Below, piece by piece: positions 14,256 through 20,788 of a stretch of 20,788 nucleotides of DNA. Each line of letters opens with the position of its first letter. The stretch's first letter is position 1. The notes below the pieces were generated by a model. The model saw nothing but the letters and a program-made list of their open reading frames with translations. It was not told the DNA's origin and made no database searches. Source of the DNA: RI-92 sp040235555 (GTDB lineage Bacteria; Pseudomonadota; Gammaproteobacteria; UBA6429; Thiohalophilaceae); NCBI GenBank assembly GCA_040235555.1, contig JBECKZ010000206.1, positions 1 to 20,788 of the forward strand. Reading direction: 5' to 3'. Both the position numbers and the translations under genes were made by a program.

Positions 14256-16046
14256 TTAATGAATATCTGAAAACTGGTATTTAAAATACACCGTTTCTTT
14301 TGGCTTTCCCGGTTTTTTCCCGAAGTTAAATTTTCTGACTTCAGCCAGCATATTCCTGTTAAAGATTTTAAATTGATCGATAACTTTTTTTTGCAGGTAG
14401 GCAGAGTCAAAATTGGACGCTTCGATATGACTATGGGACACGCTACCATCAGGTTCTATTGTTATCTTGAACAACATCCAGGTGCCATTTAATTGTGGGT
14501 TCTTGCGCAATTCCGCTATATAAATCGCATTTAATCTTTTCGTATTCTTTTTAAATATTGCCTGGATTTCCTGGTCAGTGCGTATTACCCTTTTTGGCAG
14601 GTCACTCACTACTTTACTGAATAGTCCATTCCCAAGTTTGCCGGCAAGCTGAATTCTCTCGTTGTCCGTTTTCTTCTGTACCTTCCCCCTTTTTATCGGG
14701 TAATCCCGGCCATAGAACTTGATTGGCGTGCCGGCATAAAAAACAGGGGGTGCATATATAGACATGATGGCGCGTTTTTCATGTATAACGTTCCCACCTG
14801 AGTCCAGTACCGAAATCTTTATTTTGTAGGTGGCCGAAACGTCACTCGTTACCTTTATATCAAAACGATCGGACTCGCCCGGTTTGAGTTCGTGTGAGAC
14901 GGGCAGATAGATTGTATGGCCACTTGTCCCTGCCGCCAGGGCGACATCATAGATACGACTGGCCTTTGAATAAGCTGATGGTCCTTTAGGCTTTTTACTT
15001 ACCGGTTTTGGTGGTGGGACATAGCTCACATTTGAAACGAATCTAAACGCTTTTTTTTTGTGTTCGGAGGTGAAATAAGACAATACGCCGTACAGGCAAA
15101 CCGAAACGTATTCGCAGTCTTCGCGATAATATTGCTGTTTACCACAGGAGGGCGTTGTGTCTATTACCTTGCCCACCATGGCTTCTGTCTCGATTTTGGA
15201 CGTTAGTTTTGCCAGCTTCATATGTTCGACGACAGGGATATTTTTGATCGACTCGACCCGATAGGCCTCGTTACTCATGCATACATATGAAGGGGCTATG
15301 CCCAGGTACAGGTCCGGATTCAAGCCATCGCTCCAGCCAATATTGCCGATAAACAGTTCACCGCGATTATTTCCATGCACAACCGGGACAGGCTCACGAT
15401 CGGGTACACTGGATTCCACTTCAAATTTCACTTCACTCACCAGCAAAACCCTGTCCGTATTATTTGCAAGCTTGTAGGTCAGATATGGACTATTGACCAC
15501 CTTGAGATCCGGATCTGAATCTCTGACAACGAGCCCCTCTTTTACTTGACGTAAATAACCCGAAGGACTGACATGTAGCACATCACCAACATAACTGTAA
15601 TGATAATGAACAAACCCACCCTGACCTTCCAGTCCCTTGAATTCATCACTTTGTACTTCCTGGTCCTGGTAATAATTCGCGACCGCCAGGCTGACCTCAG
15701 GGTTGATGACTTTCTTTGCTTTCAGTGTGGACAGGATAACAATCAATACAATCGTCAGGCAGATGATGGCGAGACCCGCTAAAATATACTTTCGAGTTAG
15801 TGATCTTAGCCACTGCTCTGCAGTCAGGCCTGTTTGCACCCTGACAGCACCCATCTCCATTTCCAGTGCCTTGAGTCGATCTTTTTCCGGCAGCTTGTCG
15901 AGTGAAGTCAGTAGATTTTTATTACGCTTTACTTTCCAGGCTATGATCCCCCAGCACAGGACAATAGCTAAATAGGCGATAAGGGCAAGCGGGCTGGAGG
16001 CAACACTTGGTAATGCATCTTTGGCAAAAATAAATAATTCGCTCAT
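14256..16046 (-). CDS. membrane-anchored protein with AgmX/PglI (TonB-like) C-terminal domain
   Basis: A 596-aa protein with two membrane helices near the N-terminus (about 19-37 and 87-107). They are separated by a charged linker (LDKLPEKDRLKALEMEMG and LTAEQWLRSLTRKY). A large extracytoplasmic region of mixed beta character (about 110-480) includes a run with several cysteines (about 250-330) and a Pro/Lys stretch (PPPKPVSKKPKGPSAY). The C-terminal 100 residues resemble the AgmX/PglI or TonB C-terminal domain (IQAIFKKNTKRLNAIYIAEL, NGTWMLFKITIEPDGSVSHS, ETVYFKYQF). The frame is AT-richer than its neighbours. AAGGA lies 13 bases before the ATG, rather far. No operon partner. Function is unknown; a cell-envelope sensor or spanning protein is a guess. 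It converges on nhaR with a 72-bp gap. Confidence 0.8.
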   Translation of the reverse strand: MSELFIFAKDALPSVASSPLALIAYLAIVLCWGIIAWKVKRNKNLLTSLDKLPEKDRLKALEMEMGAVRVQTGLTAEQWLRSLTRKYILAGLAIICLTIVLIVILSTLKAKKVINPEVSLAVANYYQDQEVQSDEFKGLEGQGGFVHYHYSYVGDVLHVSPSGYLRQVKEGLVVRDSDPDLKVVNSPYLTYKLANNTDRVLLVSEVKFEVESSVPDREPVPVVHGNNRGELFIGNIGWSDGLNPDLYLGIAPSYVCMSNEAYRVESIKNIPVVEHMKLAKLTSKIETEAMVGKVIDTTPSCGKQQYYREDCEYVSVCLYGVLSYFTSEHKKKAFRFVSNVSYVPPPKPVSKKPKGPSAYSKASRIYDVALAAGTSGHTIYLPVSHELKPGESDRFDIKVTSDVSATYKIKISVLDSGGNVIHEKRAIMSIYAPPVFYAGTPIKFYGRDYPIKRGKVQKKTDNERIQLAGKLGNGLFSKVVSDLPKRVIRTDQEIQAIFKKNTKRLNAIYIAELRKNPQLNGTWMLFKITIEPDGSVSHSHIEASNFDSAYLQKKVIDQFKIFNRNMLAEVRKFNFGKKPGKPKETVYFKYQFSDIH

Positions 16047-16526
16047 TTTAAATTGTATGTCCTTATATATTTATCTTCGGCAGGCAGATCAGGTTTACTA
16101 GTCTTAATTGTCGGTCACTTGCCAAGCTGGTTTTTAGTTTGTCTTTTTACTATTTATTTTTTTAGCATCAAGTCTCACGTCACTTATTACCCTAAATTTT
16201 ACGTGGCATACGGCGACAATTCCATAATATATAGTATCATCACCTGCTCAAATTGGTATGTTTGCGGTACACTGCGCACACCACCACAGATCGACCGCCG
16301 TCACGCCGCAATTGAATCGCGTGAAACCCTGCACGCGATGTCTGTTTGAGCGTTCACTTTAATACAGGGTGTACGGTAAGCGCGTTCCGCTGGATTTTCA
16401 CCCTAATCTAAACAGATTCCTTGAATACAATAGAATATTCTGCCTACGTTTTTACTCTGACTCCAAATATTCTTCGACCCCAAATATTTGATCCAAAATA
16501 TTCTTCACTTGTCGTGTCACATCACG
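16047..16526. other. AT-rich gene-poor stretch
   Basis: Two rightward frames (16053-16349 and 16421-16684) lack ribosome sites and read like random translation; I do not call them. The stretch contains the repeated AATATTC boxes listed separately and presumably the promoter of the leftward 596-aa gene, for which I could not fix a -35/-10 pair. The end of the stretch adjoins a broken leftward ORF. Confidence 0.5.
16434..16503. repeat. four AATATT(C/T) boxes in 70 bp
   Basis: AATATTC occurs at 16434-16440, 16466-16472 and 16497-16503, and AATATTT at 16483-16489. The last three share a flanking CCAAA or CAAA, giving a degenerate 15-17 base tandem pattern. This may be a regulator array or only AT-rich drift. 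Confidence 0.35.
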
Positions 16527-16715
16527 TTACCAGGCTGGCCATTCATAGGGAGGCAATGTTTTACCCAGTTTCAGATACATCAAACTCTGTCCGTGTGCAT
16601 AGCGAAATATGGGTTTCGCTCCCTAACCCGGCGCCATCAGTACGGCGACTTTCCGGATACGTTTGTTGCAAACAATTTGCGTAGCGAATTCCTGTTGATA
16701 ATCATGCCAGTCCAT
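16527..16715 (-). pseudogene. 62-codon ORF broken by an in-frame TAG
   Basis: Read leftward from ATG 16715, 30 codons (beginning MDWHDYQQEF, ending VAVLMAPG) reach a TAG at 16625-16623. The same frame continues without further stops for 31 codons (GAKPIFRYAHGQ, then LMYLKLGKTLPPYEWPAW) to TAA at 16529-16527. Both halves look like protein sequence rather than random translation. A GAAGG-type site lies about ten bases upstream and a TATAAT (16787-16782) about 65 bases upstream. I do not recognise the family. It could be a small gene killed by one nonsense change, or chance. Confidence 0.35.
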
Positions 16716-16879
16716 GCTGACTCGCCTTCACACTATGCTTACATAAATGATTCCGATTTTTGATAATAACTGTTAATGCGCATTATATGGCAGGATCGTT
16801 AACCCGACTTTACCAAGCACATCCGGGTGCGGTAAGACAATCTCCCCAGGCAGCGGTACCATCAAAAACCCCTGGCGCG
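16716..16879. other. short intergenic region after the DUF2126 gene
   Basis: It holds a TATAAT on the minus strand (16787-16782) and a small hairpin read leftward (TACC...GGTA with inner CAC/GTG, around 16812-16833). There is no T-run, so no clear terminator for the DUF2126 gene. Confidence 0.3.
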
Positions 16880-19027
16880 TTAATCCCCCTGCCCTGGCAA
16901 ACGCCGCAAGTCGACACAGAAATCTGAGATGGCAGATGGCGGCGGTGTTTTGGCCTGCGCATGATCACTGACCGTGATGACCCGGGTAGTAAAACGCTCT
17001 CTGCGCCGTCGTTCGGCTTCTGCCATGTCTACGGGCAATCCAGTATAGGCCAGTCCCTGCGGTTGCCACTCATGATAGGTGACCTCCAGGGCCTCGTTCA
17101 AACCGCGATGGGCAAGGATGAACCTAAGACGATTGCGCGCGGCGATGCCCGGGTGTAAACCAATGATCGGCTGGAAATTGCGATAACGTATTGCACTGAC
17201 CTTGATCGGACCATGTTGATCCTGTTCTTCGTGTAATGGGATACGATAACCGTCCACCCACACCTCCCAGCCGTCGAGTTGCAGCGGATTGTGTGTTTCC
17301 ATACCCAGCGTGATTTGCAAACGAGTGGTACTGGCATCAATCATTCGGGAACCCCCGCGTTCCTGTGAAGCTACATCGCCCACCAGGGGCCAGAACTCTA
17401 CCGCCTGTTGCAATTCAATATAGCAATCATGAAACACGGCCTTGTCGATAGAACGCACCGGTTCCGCCAGCAAGAGTGATTGCAAGGTGTCATGCAAGGG
17501 CAACGCCGACTGCACCAGCTCGTGAAACACGGCATGCAAATCCTTTTGTAGATAAAACGGTAAGGCATATTTGTTATGCAGATCCGTATCGTGATCCACC
17601 AGTTCACTGACCTTGTCTTCACGGCTGAGCATGGCCACGATGCTGCGCAACAGCACCGCAATCGCGGTGGCGCACTCCGCGCTGCGTGACATGCGAAAGG
17701 CGCGGAACTCCACCAGACCCAGGCAGCCGCGGCCCGGTAAATAGGGATTCCAGAGTTTTTCGATATTCAGTTCACTGCGATGGGGATTCCCTGAGGGGTC
17801 CACCAAAAATGGACTCAGACTGCGCCAGATGAATTCCGCCGAGGGGTTTTCTATTTTTTCCAGTTGTTCCAGGGCAATCGCCAGTTCGCGAAATGCATCG
17901 CGCTGGCCTTCGTCCACACGCGGTGACTGACTGGAACTGCCGATGGACGGTGGTGCAAACCAGTAGGACAACGCGGGATGAGCATTGAAGTAACGGATCA
18001 AGCGCGGTAACAAATGCGGGAATTGAATAAACGGACTGCGCAACGGTTCCGTACCACCGAGAGTAAACTGGCCACCGCCACCAGAATCCGACACCACACC
18101 GTTGTAATGCAGACGATAAGGCAACAGGTCGACATTTTTCGCCATGCCATAGAACAATTCACAACGGGCAAAAAAACACTCGGCGTCAGGTTCCGGTGCC
18201 TGATTGATTTCAATCACCGCGGGATCGGGCGTGATGGTGGTCCAGGCGATACTGGCATCCACCGGCGGTGGAAAACCCTGCATGACTAAAGCCGGCATCG
18301 CGGTTTGCTTCGTCGCCTGCGTGATCGCCTGCAACAATTGCAGAAACAGCGGTACCGTCGGCAAGGCCGGTAATTCGATCAGCACGCCCACGTCGTCTGG
18401 CTGATTTGCCTCTGCCGCGAACGTATCGAGACACAGTAAAAAGTCACCGGCTTGGGCCAGCCCATCCACCAGGCCATCCAGGGGTATTTGTTGATCGTGT
18501 ACCGAAGTACGGGCCAGCGCCGGTTTGGCATCCAGATCCGCGTAAGCCGGCTGGCCATCCACGCGAAACAACAGCCGGTAAGCTAAATCCTGTTTGACAC
18601 AAAAACGCGTTGACTGCCAGCCCTGCGCCTGCAATGCGCTGTGCAATGCCTGCCAGAAAGAGTGAAGATCAATGGCGTGTCCAGTTGCCGCGTGTGCCTG
18701 GACAAACGGATCGGGAGGACCCTCCCAGCTGAACTGTTGCTGACGCGCCTGGTAATACCCAATACTCCAACGCGGTCTGTCTTCGCCAGCGTATTGCCGT
18801 CCCAGGGTATGCAGCACCACACCGCCGGGTTGACGTTCGCAGACCTGCGCTAACAATTGATAGGCATAATCCAGTTTTTCAGGCCCCAAGGCCTCCGACA
18901 ACCATTGCGGTGTTTCGGCAAATCGCCGAGTAAACGTCGGCTCCATGCCGACCCAGACATCGACCCCGGTGGCTCTGATCAAATCATCCTGGGCTTTGAT
19001 AATCTGTTTAAATTCTGTACCTTCCAT
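16880..19027 (-). CDS. DUF2126 protein, stand-alone (transglutaminase-associated)
   Basis: A 715-aa protein of the DUF2126 family. Its opening block (ATGVDVWVGMEPTFTRRFAE, then TPQWLSEALGPEKLDYAYQL) and its closing block (GLAYTGLPVDMAEAERRRRERF) are typical of the family. In many bacteria DUF2126 is the C-terminal part of a protein of about 1,100 residues that begins with a transglutaminase-like domain; here that domain is absent. A transglutaminase-like protein is encoded by the divergent neighbour. By published context analysis these families travel with alpha-E and ATP-grasp proteins in a proposed peptide-synthesis/tagging system; the chemistry is unproven. I set the start at 19027 (GGACGGAG just upstream). 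The frame is open to 19288, but that part overlaps the neighbour's start and reads as non-coding. No signal peptide. Confidence 0.88.
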   Translation of the reverse strand: MEGTEFKQIIKAQDDLIRATGVDVWVGMEPTFTRRFAETPQWLSEALGPEKLDYAYQLLAQVCERQPGGVVLHTLGRQYAGEDRPRWSIGYYQARQQQFSWEGPPDPFVQAHAATGHAIDLHSFWQALHSALQAQGWQSTRFCVKQDLAYRLLFRVDGQPAYADLDAKPALARTSVHDQQIPLDGLVDGLAQAGDFLLCLDTFAAEANQPDDVGVLIELPALPTVPLFLQLLQAITQATKQTAMPALVMQGFPPPVDASIAWTTITPDPAVIEINQAPEPDAECFFARCELFYGMAKNVDLLPYRLHYNGVVSDSGGGGQFTLGGTEPLRSPFIQFPHLLPRLIRYFNAHPALSYWFAPPSIGSSSQSPRVDEGQRDAFRELAIALEQLEKIENPSAEFIWRSLSPFLVDPSGNPHRSELNIEKLWNPYLPGRGCLGLVEFRAFRMSRSAECATAIAVLLRSIVAMLSREDKVSELVDHDTDLHNKYALPFYLQKDLHAVFHELVQSALPLHDTLQSLLLAEPVRSIDKAVFHDCYIELQQAVEFWPLVGDVASQERGGSRMIDASTTRLQITLGMETHNPLQLDGWEVWVDGYRIPLHEEQDQHGPIKVSAIRYRNFQPIIGLHPGIAARNRLRFILAHRGLNEALEVTYHEWQPQGLAYTGLPVDMAEAERRRRERFTTRVITVSDHAQAKTPPPSAISDFCVDLRRLPGQGD

Positions 19028-19217
19028 GTCTCCGTCCAGACTGCCACCAGATTCCTGTATGGCGGTTAAGATACGAATCTTACAAAAGAGTATACGCTTT
19101 TCGTCCGCCAGACTGGCAATTAAACCATTGCCGGTTATGCTTAAGACACGATCTGGATTGCGTCCGGCGCCAGGCCGTGCAGTTGACAATGCACCAAAAT
19201 AAAGCTGGTAGAGTCCC

Positions 19218-20081
19218 ATGCGACGTATTGAGATTACACACAACACACGGTATGAATACGCCGAACCGGTGGCCTTTAACACGCACAAACTGCATATCCG
19301 ACCGCGTGAAGGTCATGACGTGCGTATCGAATCGTCACAACTCACGATCTCGCCCACTTACCAGATCCGCTGGGAGCGGGATATCTATAGCAACTCACTT
19401 GCCCTGGTCGACTTCCTCGATAAAAGCGAGGCCCTCGATATCACCAGCAATGTCGTCGTACAACATTATGGTGCACAACCGCTGGATTTTGGCATGGAAG
19501 AATCCGCGCAGTCCTATCCGTTTCATTATAACCCGATGGAACAGGTTGACTTGATCCCGTACCAGATGGCGGTGTTTCCGCGTGACTATCAAGTGGTGCA
19601 GAAGTGGATGGAAAAAATTTACAAGCCCGGCAAGTTAGTCAGCACGATCAACCTGATCGAGACCCTGAATAAAACCATCGTGTCTGATTTTGAATACACC
19701 GTGCGCGAAGAGCCCGGGGTGCAATCACCACTTCAGACCATGACCAAGGGTTCAGGCTCCTGCCGCGATCTGGCGGCCTTGTTCATCGAGTCCTGCCGCG
19801 TGCTCGGTCTGGCGGCACGTTTCGTCAGTGGTTATCTGTTACAGGCCGGAGCAAACACGACCGATCATCACGGCCACACGCATGCCTGGTCTGAAGTGTA
19901 TTTACCCGGTTCCGGTTGGTGGGGGTTCGACGCCACCAGTGGGTTGTTGGTGGCCGAGGATCATATCGCCGTCGCACATCACCGCCACCCGGAAGCCATC
20001 CCGCCGGTGTCGGGTTCCTACATCGGCAGGCCCGAACCACTACCCAACATGCATGTCAGCGTCGATGTGAAAATGCTGTAG
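19218..20081 (+). CDS. transglutaminase-like cysteine peptidase family protein
   Basis: A 287-aa protein with the bacterial transglutaminase-like N-terminal domain (MRRIEITHNTRYEYAEPVAF, then HKLHIRPREGHDVRIESSQL, about 1-90) followed by the transglutaminase core (about 155-245). The catalytic triad is visible: Cys182 in GSGSCRDLAALFIESCR, His222 in HGHTHAWSEVYLPGSGWWG, and Asp238 in GFDATSG. Such proteins are predicted peptidases or amide-bond-forming enzymes; no signal peptide is seen, so it is probably cytoplasmic. The ATG at 19218 follows a weak AGAG site. It is divergent from the DUF2126 gene with a 190-bp gap, and the two probably form a split version of the common fused protein. A 5-bp hairpin and a short T-rich run follow at about 20074-20102, a weak terminator at best. 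Confidence 0.93.
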   Translation: MRRIEITHNTRYEYAEPVAFNTHKLHIRPREGHDVRIESSQLTISPTYQIRWERDIYSNSLALVDFLDKSEALDITSNVVVQHYGAQPLDFGMEESAQSYPFHYNPMEQVDLIPYQMAVFPRDYQVVQKWMEKIYKPGKLVSTINLIETLNKTIVSDFEYTVREEPGVQSPLQTMTKGSGSCRDLAALFIESCRVLGLAARFVSGYLLQAGANTTDHHGHTHAWSEVYLPGSGWWGFDATSGLLVAEDHIAVAHHRHPEAIPPVSGSYIGRPEPLPNMHVSVDVKML

Positions 20082-20444
20082 TCGTGATCAGCACCGTATT
20101 TTAGGTTAACGGTTTGACCGTACACCGTTCCCTAGCGAACCCACCCGGTGAGACACTGGCCACCACTATATATACGTCGTCATATATGTCGTCACGTGAG
20201 GCTTCCCTTTTAGCACAATATGGCAAGAATGGCCCGTATTTTTATATGGACAAGCCTCAAACAAACAGCGCATTGTGCAGCCATTTCATTGCTACTAAAA
20301 AGGCAGCCCCGTTCTGTAGGACAGTGAGCAGGCCCAATCTTAAGGTCGTGGCAATAAACGAAACGACCGGTACTCGATAGAGCGATGGCCTGGATGATTA
20401 GTATGGCGATTAGGTGATATGTATCTGAGGGTTTTGGTCATCAG
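20082..20444. other. 363-bp region without a convincing gene
   Basis: A rightward frame (20114-20380) has no ribosome site and no recognisable protein pattern. The region contains the near-direct repeat TATATACGTCGTC / ATATATGTCGTC (20169-20193) and a small dyad ACGGT/ACCGT (20108-20120). Nothing else was seen. Confidence 0.5.
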
Positions 20445-20788
20445 TCAGCGTATGGACCGGAAAGGCAAGAACAAATCTTTCGCTGACCCGGGAGGTTGCA
20501 GGATGGCCGCCACCATGGCGATAAACCCTGCCGGGTCCCTCTCTGCCAGTCCGATCCTGTCTACATACTCATGAAGGAAATCTTCGACCATGAAATAAAT
20601 CATATCCAGACCGTGCATGCTGCGTAGTTTCTGCCACAGCTTAGGTGCACGACTATGAAGCCGGTGACTGGCATCGGATGCAATCTCTAACAAACCTTGT
20701 GTCTTCAACAAGAACACTAAAACCCCTGCGAGGCCCTTGGCATTTTTTCCCTGGGCTAATAGTTTAATATTCCTATACCGGCGTGTTG
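20445..20788 (-). CDS. unrecognised protein, partial at right edge
   Basis: A leftward frame is open from the right edge to a TGA at 20445, giving about 113 residues without a stop. It could instead begin at a GTG at 20717, preceded by AGGGG at 5 bases, giving 90 residues. The sequence is soluble-looking and helix-rich (GLLEIASDASHRLHSRAPKL, then FMVEDFLHEYVDRIGLAERD), with one hydrophobic stretch (FIAMVAAIL). I do not recognise a family. It is convergent with the transglutaminase-like gene. Confidence 0.5.
   Translation of the reverse strand, partial: TRRYRNIKLLAQGKNAKGLAGVLVFLLKTQGLLEIASDASHRLHSRAPKLWQKLRSMHGLDMIYFMVEDFLHEYVDRIGLAERDPAGFIAMVAAILQPPGSAKDLFLPFRSIR

Noticed and set aside
16053..16349. 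98-codon rightward frame, partly hydrophobic
   Set aside because: It starts a few bases from the divergent 596-aa gene with no ribosome site. The hydrophobic part reflects AT-rich codons, and the second half reads as random sequence.
16421..16684. 87-codon rightward frame
   Set aside because: No ribosome site, and it overlaps the more protein-like leftward broken ORF on the other strand.
14184..16879. Insertion sequence or prophage remnant explaining the AT-rich island
   Set aside because: No transposase or integrase motif, no terminal inverted repeats and no target-site duplication could be found by eye.
19028..19288. N-terminal extension of the DUF2126 protein to 19288
   Set aside because: It would overlap the start of the divergent transglutaminase-like gene, and the extra 87 residues do not resemble the family. 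The start at 19027 begins just before the conserved block.
20114..20380. 88-codon rightward frame after the transglutaminase-like gene
   Set aside because: No ribosome site and no family resemblance; it spans the short repeat.

Overview
The window (about 20.8 kb) looks like chromosomal DNA of a free-living Gram-negative bacterium, most likely a gammaproteobacterium. This rests on an NhaR-type LysR regulator, a TonB/outer-membrane-receptor pair, a YccA-like membrane protein, Shine-Dalgarno sites of the AGGAG type and moderate-to-high GC in most genes. I cannot name a genus. There are 17 supported protein genes, two of them cut by the window edges. One broken small ORF, two convincing rho-independent terminators and several candidate control elements are also present. 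I see no tRNA, rRNA, CRISPR array or intact insertion sequence.

Layout. (1) 1-2686, leftward: an apparent operon of dodecin, a 62-aa unknown protein, a Tat-exported CapA-type metallophosphatase and a PEP-utilising enzyme resembling the catalytic part of PTS enzyme I (cut by the left edge). (2) 2917-5053, rightward: two exported proteins, an unknown basic protein and a cysteine-rich HExxH metallopeptidase, ended by a strong terminator. (3) 5443-9670, rightward: a DDTD-motif protein related to the N-terminal part of archaeal TiaS, an S-component-like membrane protein, a TonB-dependent receptor with 14 consecutive glycines, and a dedicated TonB. This is probably a self-contained uptake system with its own intracellular enzyme; the substrate is unknown. 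Its roughly 390-bp leader carries overlapping inverted repeats that could form alternative hairpins.

(4) 9740-11776, leftward: a three-part DedA / PAP2 phosphatase / LssY-C membrane protein with its own promoter. (5) 12103-13173, leftward: a ribosome hibernation factor (HPF/RaiA type) and a Bax-inhibitor-1/YccA membrane protein in one operon with a clear terminator. It is divergent from nhaR (13293-14183), whose start is preceded by a 16-bp perfect palindrome. (6) 14256 to about 16850: an AT-richer, gene-poor stretch with a 596-aa membrane-anchored protein ending in an AgmX/PglI (TonB-like) domain, plus a broken small ORF. It looks like a more recent arrival than its surroundings. (7) 16880-20081: a stand-alone DUF2126 protein and a transglutaminase-like cysteine peptidase, divergently transcribed. 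In many genomes these two modules are fused or lie in the same direction. (8) The right edge holds the 3' part of an unrecognised leftward gene.

The strongest candidate for an undescribed system is region 3: a bacterial, shortened TiaS-like enzyme in one transcription unit with its own receptor, TonB and S-component-like permease.
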